Part shown: positions 1 through 11,249 of the stretch, one piece after another
Numbering within the stretch: position 1 is the first letter of the stretch
Layout: every line of letters starts with the position of its first letter
Assembly: GCA_021234155.1 (NCBI GenBank)
Contig: JAJEKV010000039.1
Span: 8,631,077-8,695,076, forward strand
Reading direction: 5' to 3'
From: Isoetes taiwanensis
Lineage: Eukaryota; Streptophyta; Lycopodiopsida; Isoetales; Isoetaceae
DNA: 64,000 nt
The notes under the pieces: generated by a model
Databases searched by the model: none
Seen by the model: only the letters and a program-made list of their open reading frames with translations
What the model was told of the DNA's origin: nothing
Position numbers and translations under genes: made by a program

Positions 1-757
1 CTAGAAGACATGTTGAGAAGCTATGTGTGGAATAAGCAGACTCAATGGGGTGACTATATTTATTTGGTAGAGTTTGCATATAATAGTACCAAGCAAGAAT
101 CTTCACAAATGTCCCCTTTCATGATTAATTATGGTTATCAATGCTTGACGCCAGACACTTGGCATAACCCAGTGTCCAAGGTTGAAGTTTCTCAACAAAT
201 GTTAGTTGACATGCAGCAGTTGGTCGAAGAAGTTAGAGGCTATCTATTGGCAGCAAGAAGTCGGCAAACATAGAATTGCAAGGGAATTCCGGATAGGAGA
301 TAATGTTTGACTTAAGATTACGGTCAATCAAGCAAAGTTTCGAATTAGAAATTGCGAGAAGCTTGCTCCAAGATGGGCGGGACCCTTCAAGATCTTAGAG
401 CGAGTAGAAAATCAAGCCTACAAGCTCGATCTGCCAGCCCATCTCAAAGTCTACAAAGTCTTCCATGTAAGCCTATTGAAGAGGCACACTCCAAACCCAG
501 AGGTCTTGGAAGCTCCAACATTGTTGGAGATGACGGAGGAGCAAATAGAGATAATTCCTAACTTAATTCTCGATAAGGCATTTAAGAAGACAAGAAGGTC
601 CCAGTTCCTTCAATATTTGGTCAAGTAGAAGCACTTGCTCATGGAAGATGCAACATGGGTATTGAAGCAAGATCTAGAGAAGCAATACCTGGACTTCATG
701 AAGCAATTCGACGGCCAGCACGCACCAAGAGTGCACATGACCGGAAGGATCGTGTGA
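1..757 (+). pseudogene. Ty3/gypsy integrase C-terminus and chromodomain (broken)
   Basis: This is the 3' end of a chromovirus-type gypsy polyprotein; the 5' part lies outside the window. The first 273 bases read as the integrase core tail (LVEFAYNSTKQESSQMSPF, then a 'NYGYQCLTP' segment), which stops at a TAG near 271. A shifted frame then resumes with the post-integrase 'PRWAGPFKILERVENQAYKLDLP' module and a 'VFHVSLLKRH' module. A chromodomain-like segment follows at about 560-690. Its canonical tryptophan position (VKWK in the family) is a TAG stop at 626-628. The frame ends at TGA 755-757. The chromodomain would normally direct integration to modified chromatin. With at least one frame break and one internal stop, this copy cannot make an active polyprotein. 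Assignment to the chromovirus branch is from motif pattern only. Confidence 0.85.
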
Positions 758-1459
758 GAGGAGCGCAGCATGGTAGACGATGATGAGACCATCACTTGGA
801 TGATCTCTATGCCACGATGCAGGGCAGGTGCACATGACCATAGGGGGGTCATGATGGGGTATGCAAATCATGCGCGATGATGGGATCGTTGAGACGTTCC
901 CTAGCTTAAACCCCCAGGAGCATGAACACGACCAAGGGGATCTTGTACAAGGTAACACCCGATCATGGGCGATGATAGGATCATGTAAAATGGTTCTTAA
1001 GCTCAAATCCTAAGGGCCATGATCGAGTGCAAGGTAGTAGAGGTAACCTTGAGCTAGTAGTTCGGCTCAAGGAGGTAGTACGGGGGGTGGTCCCCTAAAA
1101 CCACAAACTTATTGACTAAACTAATGTAATGTGCTACTTGTGCAGGACGAGGGAGCACATTATGAGAAGACATGAGTCATAGATTTTATACTTAACTATG
1201 AACTCCTAATAACTGTTGTGATAATGTTATGGATATAGTGTGATAAGTAACATTTTTGAAGGCCATATAATCTTGTGTAGGTACAAGTATAGCCTAAGTA
1301 TAGCCTATATGTACGTAATAAGTAGCTAATAGCAAGTTGATCGTTTCAATAAAGTTAAGTCTTTATATTCATGTGTGTGACCTTCCAGGGTTAGTGCAGG
1401 TTCGTCACCTTAGCATAATGCTGAGGATAACATTATCTTAAGGGGGGAAGGGGGGAGAA
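758..1459 (+). other. 3' untranslated region and polypurine tract of the gypsy element
   Basis: No convincing coding capacity lies between the broken chromodomain and the LTR. The segment ends in a G-rich polypurine tract at about 1441-1458 (AGGGGGGAAGGGGGGAGA), directly before the LTR start TGTGACG. This is where plus-strand DNA synthesis is primed in LTR retrotransposons. The tract position fixes the LTR left edge and the element's plus orientation. Confidence 0.75.
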
Positions 1460-2938
1460 TGTGACGTTCCTCGAAAATATATGCCATAAATACGTATATT
1501 TCTAGGCCTCGTCACCATACAAGCCTATTATGATAGCCTTGTACACCTAAGTGGAAAAGGGAGCATGGCCAAGTTATTTATATAACTTAGCCAACCTTAT
1601 GCTTAAGGCCATTTCCACATGGCCTCAACCTAGTGGGCACCCACCACATGGAAGCACCCCATTGGAACCACATGGCAGTGACATGAAACCCTAACCTATA
1701 AGTACCCTAACCCTAGCTATAGGCCACTTTTTGGCCCCACCTGCCTTGCGACCTGTTCTTTGCTTGGAACTCTGTTTTGAACACCGTTCGTTGCCGTGTA
1801 GCTCGGATCGTCAGCCCCAAGGCAGTACGCTCATCAAAAGGAGGAGGAATCACTCGACTCATCATCAAGTCATGGAGACCCCAGAAGTTGAAGGAAGTTC
1901 GTCCGGAGCAGGAACCCCTAGTCTAGGTTTGGAACCCTAATCAATGAACCCTAACTGTAAGTTAGATCCATGTGATTAGGCTTAGATGTATCTTCATTAT
2001 TTATCATGATATGTTGATGTACGTGTTAGTTGATCATGTTGCACCTCTTGTGTATTGGGAAGGGGGGTAGAGATCTAGTGTCCATTATCTAGATGATGCT
2101 TTTAGTACAGACCCCATACTTCCTATTATTATGCGGCCTGTGCATAGGAACCCACCCGGCTACGGGGGCTATGAAGTGACTTAGCACTATACAACGTGGC
2201 TAGTGGTAAAGTGGAGGGAGGTCCTTGCTGAGTGCGGCTACTGGGAACCCATAGCGGGCTAGGCCTATAGTCGGTCATTTCGAGTGCGGCCTCTCAAGAA
2301 TTGCAGGTATGGCCTGACTCTTGTTTTAGGGGGTCTAGCCGGGGACGAATCGTGTGTCATCACGCTCCTCTAGCCACCCACGGAACCACTAGACCTCGAG
2401 AAGGGAAGATGCAACCCTTCCTGCCTCATCGGACTGGGAAGATACAACCCGGAGTAGTCCCACTGGGTAATACCATAGGATTACGTCTCCGGAAGGCTAT
2501 AGTCACGCCAGAGCCCGATCTAGCCCATCTGCACGTCAACCCTAGCTATTGTCTATAACCAGCCCCGCCATTGCCATATCTCGATCTGCTCTATCTTGAG
2601 GCCCAGCTGTCAGTCTGCTTACCTTACGAGTTTGAGCCTGGGTAGGGCTCTACGTTTTACGGCATGTTGATATCTTTGATGTATCTTTAGTAGTATAGAT
2701 GTGCTACCCTTCGAGGTAGTTGGTTGTATTATTTGGTGTTAGTGCTGACGTTATATAATCCTTCCGCTGTTATAGGAGCCCATAGGGGAGGGGCATCAAG
2801 GCACCTCCGTGTCCCCTTCCCGCACTGGGGATACATTAGGTGTGGCATAGATGGAGGGCCCATGCGGCCAGAAGGATGGATAGGGGATTTCCCACGGGTT
2901 GTACGACCGAGCATCATATATTTAGTGGGGGTCGTACA
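1460..2938 (+). mobile_element. 3' LTR of the Ty3/gypsy element
   Basis: The left edge TGTGACGTTC follows the polypurine tract. The right edge, ...GGTCGTACA at 2938, was placed by similarity to the LTR at 48844-50378: both end with a 'GAGCAT...GTATA/CATATA...GGGG.CGT.ACA' pattern. Shared internal blocks include a 'GGAAGGGGGGTAGAGA' block (2058 here), a 'GCGGCCTGTGCATA' block (2133) and an 'AGCGGGCTAGGCCT' block (2253). A TATA-like CCTATAAGTACCC at about 1697 could be the LTR promoter. The length, 1479 bp, is near the 1535 bp of the second LTR. The start is firm; the right edge is inferred. Confidence 0.75.
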
Positions 2939-2944
2939 TCGGAG

Positions 2945-3330
2945 GTGGGAACCAAGCCTATCGATGTGTTCCCCCAATATCAGCCAGGCATCCGTGATCC
3001 CGAGGCGGGGATCTGCATCTGGGTGGATGATCCCGGAGGCTAGAATCACATTGGCAGATAAGCTCCATCGTTATCAGCCAACGGTGCGGGATCCCCGACA
3101 TCACGCCAGACGGGGATCTCAGAGGCGGAGATAATCAGTGGCCGTTAACACTAGACGATATCGGCCAACCAGCAGTGATCCCAGAGAAGGGAATAACCAT
3201 GAGCTGGACAGGGATCCCGAAGGATGGGATCAATATTGGACGATATCAGCCACCGCTGGAGGATCTCGAAGGTCAGAATTGCCTAGGTGATCCTGGAGGT
3301 TAGGATCTCCACAGACGGCTATGATGCCAA
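2945..3330. repeat. Degenerate minisatellite, period about 60-80 bp
   Basis: The block 'ATATCAGCCA...GGGATCCC' recurs at about 2979, 3075, 3149 and 3242, with spacers rich in GGGATC and GAGG. Units are diverged. ORFs across it (both strands) have no recognisable domain and look like a by-product of the repeat. The array separates the LTR from the acyltransferase promoter region. Confidence 0.6.
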
Positions 3331-4242
3331 GGTATTGCAGCCATGATGGCGAGGATTATTCGTGTGCCACCTGGCGTGTGTCGCGAGGGTTACAGCTCCC
3401 GTTGGAAGATGCCCAGGATCCCCGAGGACAAATCTTTACCTCGGGGATTCCCAATCCAGGGTAAAAGTATCTTAAGCCGTTCTCCATCTTATAGCCATTT
3501 TGGAGATTAAAGAGAATGCGTATATTCCGCCCTGTATATTTCCCATTTTATCGGTTCCATTAATGTGATTGGGTCCTCTTTATCCAGCCGGCGATTCTCG
3601 AAAGAACAAACACCTGCGCCCCTCCAATCCGGTGCCCATCACAATGTCCAAGCTTTTCGACAAGTTTCGGCTATGAAAGGAGCTTTGATCCTCACTTGCC
3701 TGTGAGTTTGATATTGAGGTTGCAGAAATGTTGAGCTGCGTCAATTGCCCCTCTTGTCATTTTATAAAACCGCCATTACAAAGGCTTGCACCGAAATGCA
3801 CTCGATTTTCAGGTCTATATTCGTCACTGCTCCTTTGTTTTTTTCAATGCCTGTAACTTCCAAATAGTCTAAAAACCACTCACAGAGTTCGCTGCTTAGG
3901 GATTCAAATAGCAATTTCAAAGATTTTGCTGATAATTCCTTCTAAGGTCTACCTGGATTGCCCTTTTGGATGATCTTGTTTGGTACAATCACCCCTTTCA
4001 CGCATATCATGTTTTGACAAGCCTGAAATGGTATTTGTTCCAGCTTGCGCCAGGCTTGTTGATAAAATAAAATTTACTGAAGCTTATGCTAGCTTCACTA
4101 AAGGAACGTGCCAACCATTTTTGTTTCATATATCTTGTCAAGAGGTAATTTTGGAAGTCCAAAAGAGCCAAACCCATAGGAACCCAATATATAGTTTCTC
4201 TTTCTCATACCTAACTGCAAAAGCTGCAAACTAAGATGTACC
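3331..4242 (+). promoter_or_regulatory. Upstream region of the acyltransferase gene
   Basis: Intergenic or 5' untranslated sequence between the minisatellite and the first acyltransferase ATG. A short ORF at 3980-4234 with no domain lies just upstream and could be a uORF if transcription starts before it. No TATA box could be assigned with confidence. Confidence 0.35.
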
Positions 4243-6335
4243 ATGGTTTTTGCAGTCAGAAGCTCTTTGTACAGAAGCTCTGTTCCAAAGGTTATGCAAC
4301 AACATAAATTATTTAGCAGCTTTGGAAACAGGCATGGGGATGCCAAGATTACATGCCAAGCTGCAAATCCTGCATTATCAAGTAACTTCGAATCCTGGAA
4401 AGTAGGCAATTCCACCCCTACTGGAGGTAACTTTTATGCTTGTAAAATCAATTGTGATGTTCTCATTGGAATTTATAAATTGGAATTCGAATTTGCAGGA
4501 CCACAACTTTCTGATAGGATACGTGCGATAGCTTTTTATACTCTAACGCTGGTCTTATCTATACCGCTAATGGTTGTGATGCTAATCCAGCATCCATTTG
4601 TTCTATTATTTGACAAGTTCAAGAGAAAGGCACACCACCACATAAACAAGATATGGGCATGTCTTACTATGCGATTCTTCTATGAAGTTACAATCGAAGG
4701 AGAGGAAAATCTACCAGGACCAGATGAACCTGCAGTTTATGTTGCAAACCATCAGAGTTTTCTGGACATATATACACTATTCCAGCTCGGTCGGCCTTTC
4801 AAGTTCATTAGCAAAACTAGTATTTTTTTCTTCCCAATTGTTGGATGGTCTATGTTCCTGACTGGCCATGTTCCATTGCGACGACTGGATAAGAGAAGTC
4901 AATTGGTAAGGCACTATTATCCCTTGGTTTATTATGTTTCAAGCTATCATTGATTTTATTTTGCTGGCAATGTCAAATGAAGGATACAAAAATAATAGTT
5001 TCAATATATTTCTGTTGATATTTATCAGGTTATATCAGACAGAACCAAGTACATTTGAAGCTTCATCTCTCTAATCTAAAGGCCATTCTACGATTTACAT
5101 AAGAAATAGTGCAGGAGTTTAGAAGATTGTTAACATGTATTGCTATTTCTGTTTTCTATTGTTGGAAGCACAAGTAGGTTTATTAGGAAATTCAAACAGC
5201 ACATTCTAGTTGCCAGAACGTGTTTCCCATCCTTTACCTGATCCATACCAGCAAAGTTCGTCATTCCTTGGAGATTTCTGTTGTCCAGCCTTGTTTATTT
5301 TCTAGCGAGGTTATCTGAGCATAAGACAACCATGTCTATGCCCATTGATTCAAATCTACCTTCCTGCTATTCCTTGTATACACCCTGCAACTTTGTCCAG
5401 GTCACTTTCTAATTTAACACTTAAACCTAATTAACATGTGTGGCCAAAATGTTTTACAGCCACCATTAACCACATCCCTGTATGATACCATCTGTGCTTT
5501 TGCCAAGATGGGTGTACAATGTTCTGCCTTGTAAATCTCTGATTTGATACACATGCTTCAATCATGATAAGAGCCTTTATTAGAGAATAAGCGTGGTGGA
5601 AAAGGTATACCTAGGGTGAGCCTGTTCAGGCATGCCTATTTGTCATTCAAAAAAGATGTTCTCATTGCAGGCAACTGGCTAGATACCTTTTACACGTCAA
5701 TGGACAGTAACTCGAGTGAACAAGGTTTCAGGGACCGGTTTGCCCTTCTTATTGAAACTCATCTCATTTTGAGGAATTTAATTGACATTATTGTTGTAGT
5801 TTCCTTAAACATATCCCTGTCAAATCTGTTTTACACAGTCATTAATAAATTGTAACCTACTAATGGTTGTCTATTGTGAGTTTTCCCTTTTTGATATACG
5901 TTGTTCTTTACTTTAGAGGGTGGCACAATGCAGGAATGTCTAAGGCGTTGCACAGAACTAGTAAGAAATGGTGCGTCTGTTTTCTTTTTCCCGGAGGGGA
6001 CACGTTCTACAGATGGGAAAATGGCTGGCTTTAAGGTTTCATTTTTATAAATGCATTAGAATTAAACCATAAATTCTAGAATCTGAGAATTTTACTTTTA
6101 CGTGCAGAAAGGGGCATTCAGTATTGCAGCAAAGACTGGTGTTCCGGTTGTTCCAATCTCACTTATAGGTACAGGTAATTTGATGCCTAATAAAATGGAA
6201 GGCACACTTAAGCCAGGTGGGGTAAAAGTCGTGATACATCCACCAATAAGAGGCAATAATGCTGATGAGTTGTGCAAGGAATCAAGGAAACTTATTGGAG
6301 AGTGTCTTGTAAGCCATGGATATTCTATTCATTAG
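4243..6335 (+). CDS. LPAT1-like: 1-acyl-sn-glycerol-3-phosphate acyltransferase, plastid LPAT1/ATS2-like
   Basis: It transfers an acyl chain to the sn-2 position of lysophosphatidate to give phosphatidate. In this subfamily that is the plastid step of glycerolipid synthesis. Proposed exons are 4243-4905, 5934-6035 and 6108-6335 (330 codons plus stop). Junctions are RSQL^ECLRRC (acceptor CAG at 5931-5933, phase 0) and AGFK^KGAFS (donor GTTTC, acceptor GCAG). Residues 1 to about 60 are Ser/Arg/Lys-rich, like a transit peptide. A hydrophobic segment follows at about 95-115. Catalytic motif I NHQSFLD has H170 and D175. Motif III FFPEGTRS is around residues 239-246, and a VPVVPISL motif is in exon 3. 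All catalytic residues are present. 4427-4498 (GTAAC...TTTGCAG, 72 bp) looks like an extra in-frame intron; removing it leaves 306 codons. The subfamily call rests on similarity to plastid rather than ER LPATs. Confidence 0.9.
4906..5933 (+). other. First long intron of the acyltransferase gene
   Basis: This 1028-bp AT-rich intron has donor G^GTAAGG and acceptor AATGCAG^GAA. An alternative acceptor 17 bp earlier (CTTTAG at about 5916) would add residues and shift the frame to a stop, so 5933 is preferred. A short ORF at 5616-5855 inside it has no domain. Confidence 0.75.
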
Positions 6336-6544
6336 CATGTATCTTAGTAATTCTGAAGCCATGAAGTGTTAGCAGATGATGCGTTATTAACGTAGAAATT
6401 CTAATAAAAACAATATTCTTTTTTCGCAACTAATAGGGCAACAGTCATTGGTAAATTCGATAGGAATTGTCTGGATACCTTTATGTTATTCCGCTTTGAT
6501 GGGCTAGGATCGGGTGAAAATAGCTTTACCCTGGTTTTGGTGAT

Positions 6545-6640
6545 TCCGTCGCGGTGACTACTTTCCCGTGAAATCGCTAACCCTCCAGGAACGGTGACTA
6601 CTTTCCCGTGGAATCACTAACCCTCTGGGAACGGGATCCG
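6545..6640. repeat. Two-copy tandem repeat, unit about 45 bp
   Basis: The block 'CGGTGACTACTTTCCCGTG.AATC.CTAACCCTC' occurs twice in a row, at about 6553 and 6591, with minor differences. It lies at the 3' edge of the minus-strand gag relic. Confidence 0.7.
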
Positions 6641-7449
6641 TTTTGGTGGGACCGTTATCCATATCTGACAGCGTCAGGCGTACCTTTTGATGGATCCCAG
6701 CCGTTCGTCGATAGGGTCCATCCTGATGGTCATAATGTGCATCAGTAGCATCAGGGTAAAAAGGATCATGGCCGTGGTGGGAAATATGGTGCTTATCAGG
6801 CAAGGTAGAGAGCATTTGAGTCAGATCAGTTTTGGCAAAGACTTTGTATATGGAATCAAATCCTTCAGCAGCTTGGATCTTAAGCAATTTTCTCTGGATA
6901 TCTGGTCTTCTTTCCAGACCATTGATGAAAGCAGTTACTAAAAAAAGTGTGGGAATTGTGACTGTGCTCTTTGACATTTTGCTCATAAATGTGCTAAATC
7001 TTTCTTTATCTTGATTCACACTCTCCCCCGCATGTATAGAAAAGCTTTGCAATTCATTAACCAAATCTTTGGGAGCGACTAACTTACCAAACCCGTCCGA
7101 AATTTCTTAACGACTTCATCCCATGAGGTGGTACCCATTAACTTCTCATAGGTTAACCAAGCACCGACTTCACTCTCATCTTTGAAACATTTTTCAAATT
7201 TAAAAGCTTGCACCCTTTCTTGAAACCATAATCCCTGTAATAGTCTTCAAATATTCTCAAAAAATGGTTAGCACTCATGCTGGAATCAAAGGTAGGCAAA
7301 GGAACAGGGACATTCAATTCAAACTGGTATGGCATGTTCTGGAGTAAGCTAGTTGAGAAACTTGAAGGCAATGGCCTTTCTCTGCAATGATCTGATACAT
7401 CAACATCTTCCAATGGTTCGATTGCCGGAAATTTTTGCTTTGGAGCCAT
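6558..7449 (-). pseudogene. Ty3/gypsy gag relic
   Basis: Read on the minus strand, it starts at 7449 with MAPKQKFPAIEPLEDVDVSD. It continues through 'PTFDSSMSANHFLRIFEDYYRDYGF', breaks frame near 7160, passes a 'VGAWLTYEKLMGTTSWDEVVKKF' stretch, and resumes in another frame with VNELQSFSIHAGESVNQDKE to 6558. This order (FDG-like segment, Trp-rich middle, 'ELQ.F....GESV..F...F') is that of plant retrotransposon gag, the particle-forming protein. No zinc knuckle, protease or RT follows, so the copy is truncated and frameshifted. Confidence 0.65.
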
Positions 7450-9240
7450 GAGTTTCGAGATCCGGAAGATCTGGTAGGGACCTCCAAAATGTTGACCCTA
7501 AACCTGGCTTATAGGTCAACCACAAGAATCCAATTCAAGTTTTCACTCAAATTGGGGTTAGGACCTCCAAATCACTTAAGGTGATCAGTCTATGCAAGAA
7601 AATTCCAAAGATAAGTTCAAAAAGTTTGAGTTCTATACCTTTCCCATTTTCAAAAAAATGGTACCCTTGCCAAAACAATTGTGGTGTTGGGATGCTGGAT
7701 CGATTTTTGAGTCGGGATCTTTGTAGACTTGGTCAAAAAAGTTGTAGGTAACCAACAGTAAAGCCTCTGACCAAGTCAGAGGTTTAATCTGTGAGTTATT
7801 CGAGCTCAAAGTGGGGTCAAATTTTGGTCAATAGAGGTCAAATGTAGAAAACAGTGATCAGGAATTGAGATTTGGAGTTGCCAATCACTTTTTTGAGAAT
7901 TTCCAAAGCAGATAGGTTGCAATGGTGTTGGGGAAGAGAGGCAAGCAGTCAAATCCTAGTTTGAAGGTGTATAGGTATTTTTTGTGACTGGATTTGGCAA
8001 AATACAGTCAAAACTGTTCAAACCCGAGAGCAATTTTTTTGAATTTGAGCTACACTTGGTATTTTTGAGTGATTCCAACTCCTTTGGCTTTCTTAACACC
8101 CAAGGATAGGTGGCAGACAGGCCAAGGGCGCTAAAAACACGCAGGGATTTTTCTATAGAATTTTTTGTGGCAAGAATTGCTAAGGAAAATATCAGAGACA
8201 AATTCAACAACTTGATAGTCAATTTGGATTGATATGAAGGTAAATATATCAAGATAACAACAGATAAGGATGCTTCATAGCTTCAAGTACAAGAAAATAA
8301 TCATCAAAAGTCATAAGGTAATTTCTGAAAGTAATGTCAACTAAATCTTGTAAATCCAGTTGAGGAGAGCTCAAGAACTTCAAGGATCGTCCAGATCTTG
8401 CTCAAGAATGATCAATGTATGATCCGAATACTTACGGGCCTTGAAAAACTTCATTGTTGATTCCCCGGTATATAAGTTTGAATTTTATGATTAGGCATCT
8501 TAGGGCTTAGATTTAGGCTTAATTTGATGCTTAAGAGCAGGGATCCAAGTTTAGGTAGGTCTTAAGGTTTAAAAACTCGGTTCCGGCGTGATTCGAGCTT
8601 GTTTCCAGTTTTAGGTCCTTTCAATTTGTATTTTTTAAGATCTGCGATCTGATACCTGGCCACCGTATTTTTCGAAGTATAAACCATGAATATTCCCTAT
8701 TTTGAGTTTTTGAAAAGATAGACTATGGTTTGGAAGGGTTACCCATAAAAACATTGAAGGAGTGGACCATTGGAGCAAGGGCAACCCTAATTTTTGGGGG
8801 AATATACCCGATTTTAAGCATTATGAGGGAGAATATTCCACATAACATGGCCCTTTTATAGCACAATGGTGAATAGGTATGGGGAGGAATTTGCAAGAAC
8901 ATGGCATAGGAAAAAAAGGCAAAAGCCATAGGGGAAATGGTGGGAATAAATTATGGAGGAATAAGGATGTATGGGGGAAGAAAAATTAGGCAAGATATGA
9001 TAGGGTATGCAAGAGTGAACAAAGGGAGTATAAACATAGGAAAAAAAAGGCTAGGAAATTTTAAAAGGGCAAGAATAAAAATGAGTGAGAATGGCTAGGG
9101 AATTTCAAAGGGGCAAGAATAAAAATGAGTGAGAATGGCTAGGGAATGGAACCAAATACCATAGGGTCTTCCAAACTTTGAACTTCCAATCTTCAAAAAA
9201 TGCCTTCCAAACTTCTTAACCCAGAATCCTTGACTAAGCA
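7450..9240 (-). other. Leader of the gag relic and unassigned AT-rich DNA
   Basis: No supported gene. On the minus strand, CCAGGTATCAGATCG at about 8645-8660 partly matches an initiator-Met primer-binding site (TGGTATCAGAGC). It could mark the 5' LTR edge of the element whose gag lies at 6558-7449. At about 9050-9150 a block of about 45 bp ('GGCAAGAATAAAAATGAG') is repeated in tandem about two times. Other ORFs here lack recognisable domains. Confidence 0.35.
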
Positions 9241-9415
9241 CTTTGACCTTAAATAAAATACTGCATGTGAGTTTTTAATCCTTGAGCACTTGTTGACTTG
9301 AAGAATGAACACCCTTTGACCTCCATATCAATGTTGAATGCCAAGAATCTTCCAAACTTTGACCTAGTTTGAACATATAGATCTCCATTAGCATGTTGCC
9401 CTTTGGGGGCAACAG

Positions 9416-9541
9416 CATTCAGCAGAGAGGGAGAAAAAAAAACCTGCACAGATAGATAAGTAAATAGATAAAGGCCAGGCAATTATTTTCTATTTACTTA
9501 TCTATCTATCTCTGTGTTTTTTTTTTTTCCTCTCTGAATGC
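9416..9541. repeat. Foldback (inverted repeat), arms about 50 bp
   Basis: The left arm (CATTCAG...GAGAGGGAGAAAA... through GATAGATAAGTAAATAG) is the near-perfect reverse complement of the right arm (CTATTTACTTATCTATC through TTTCCTCTCTGAATG). About 20 bp separates them. It could be the edge of the accessory locus that follows, or a small foldback element. Confidence 0.75.
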
Positions 9542-9578
9542 ACGGCGAAATGTATAGTTTTTCCTATATAGCAGTTTA

Positions 9579-9694
9579 CACGCTGAGCGTGCAAACAATT
9601 TTATCCCTAGTTTCAACTTTTACGCTAAACACGCCGGGCGTGTCTCTTAGTTTCTAAGTTTATATAAATAAATAAATATAACACGCCAAGCGTG
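9579..9694. repeat. Three copies of the CACGCCNGGCGTG palindrome
   Basis: Copies are CACGCTGAGCGTG (9579-9591), CACGCCGGGCGTG (9630-9642) and CACGCCAAGCGTG (9682-9694), spaced about 51-52 bp. Each is a near-palindrome with variation only in the centre. The same motif returns in several introns of the downstream locus and again near 47.4 kb. Confidence 0.85.
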
Positions 9695-10560
9695 AATACT
9701 GATACTCCGCTCACTTCCTATTGATAGATGCCAAGTTACATTAATCACCCGGTTGATGACGAAGATGCATTGGAATTACATTTGGGCCAGCAATCACATA
9801 GCCCGGCTCGGTTTGGCTCCAATCTCGACCTGGTTGAACCGCAGTAGAGCACCGGTCCATTTGGAGCACCAATCTCCAATCCCGGTTGAACCGGCAACCA
9901 GAGCACCGGTCCGGGCCGAGCACCGGATCTTGCAACCCCCCGGAGTACTTGGATCAAGTAATGATGATGGCAAAGCAGAGCTGCCAGGGCAATGATAGAT
10001 CCGGGCTCGGGGCCCTTGCAATCGCCGAGGTGGCCCTCTTATCTAATCACCGAGAATGCAAGTACATGCATTGATCGAGAGTGAATCTCGTGATCCGTCG
10101 GCTCGAGATTCAAAATGAGGAGTGCGTTTCTTAGTGGTTAGCCTCTATGCCCGGATGCCCCAACACGAACCACTACCACAAGGCGGTATACGATGCAATG
10201 GAGATGGCTCAACCAATGGAACCACTACCGCCAGACGGTATCACGATGCATTGGAGGTTCAACCAATGGAGCGGGGAGGTGGAGCAGAGGAGGAGGCGGG
10301 GAGGTGGAGATGGAGCAAAGCGGGGGAGGTGGAGCTAGAGCCCGGTGTTTTTTCTTTGCGGTTTTACGATCAGTTCACTATACCCAGCTATGGAAATGGG
10401 AGTATCGATAGCCCGGCTACTCAAAGACCGGGCTTGAAACAAAGAGTCGGGATTTTGTCTGGTTTATCCAGTTTATCCAGATTATATACAATTGTAAACT
10501 TTTTCCAATGAATACAACAAATTTTGTCTACTTCTATATTTCTACAATGTAATACATGTT
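9695..10560. other. GC-richer segment without a recognised gene
   Basis: Repeated 'GAGCACCGGTCC' and 'GGTTGAACCG' blocks lie at about 9830-9930, and a repeated 'CCAATGGA' block at about 10210-10270. Several overlapping ORFs exist (for example 10122-10511), but none shows a domain and they overlap on both strands. I see no supported gene. Confidence 0.4.
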
Positions 10561-10564
10561 ACAT

Positions 10565-10905
10565 ACCTTTTTTAAGCGGTTTCTTGGCCATGCAACAAAT
10601 GTTCCAACACTTTCTCCAACCTATCCCCACCGGGTGTGTCTGCATGAGGTAAAGCTTCATCCATAGCAGAATAGATTAATCATCAGAAACTTCGGACATA
10701 CTTATCCCCCGGCGGAATTCCATGACAGTTCTGATCGGATCGATGGAGTCGATCTTGCATAATCCTACTTTCCTTTTCTGATTTGTAGTTAACATGAAAC
10801 ATTCATCTTCAACACTGCAAAAAATTGCTATTCAGACACCTACTATTGGAAATTAATGTTCAAGCTATAGGAATGAGATGAGTACCAGAATTCTGTAGCC
10901 ATTCT
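10565..10905 (-). pseudogene. Relic of a transposon-associated protein with a GTFVAWP motif
   Basis: On the minus strand a piece reads MLTTNQKRKVGLCKIDSIDP (about 10793-10735). After frame breaks come 'SAMDEALPHADTPGG' (about 10670-10635) and a GTFVAWP segment (about 10600-10580). The homologous minus-strand piece at 48320-48540 has the same order. As I recall it, a 'G.FVAWP' segment is typical of an uncharacterised C-terminal domain in plant CACTA-type (En/Spm, TNP1-like) proteins. The frame is broken at least twice here. It is divergent from the plus-strand relic that begins at 11250. Confidence 0.5.
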
Positions 10906-11249
10906 TGAGAAGCTGATTTGAGTTCTCGAAATCACAGGCGCTATGGAAACTCTGGCGGTCGGGAAAAATTCGAATTAGAAGAAAGATTAGGTTAAATACG
11001 TTTAGGCGAGATAAATTTGGCGGGATACATTTTGGGTAGATTGGTTTTTAAAAACTTAATGAAAGAAGTCGGCGGACGGGTCTTCGTCATTATTATTTGT
11101 ATATGTCAAGAATATTTCGAAACTGCATTTTGTGTTTTCTTGAAATTCAAATTTCTCTATTTCGTCGCATGTAGAAAAAGCTATTTCTTGAAGCAGCTCC
11201 GGGCCAGATCCAAGCGACCTTCCGACTCTGTTACTAGGCGACTCCGGAG

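Noticed and set aside
2724-3134. ORFs over the LTR end and minisatellite
   Set aside because: They cross an LTR boundary and a degenerate tandem repeat with no domain.
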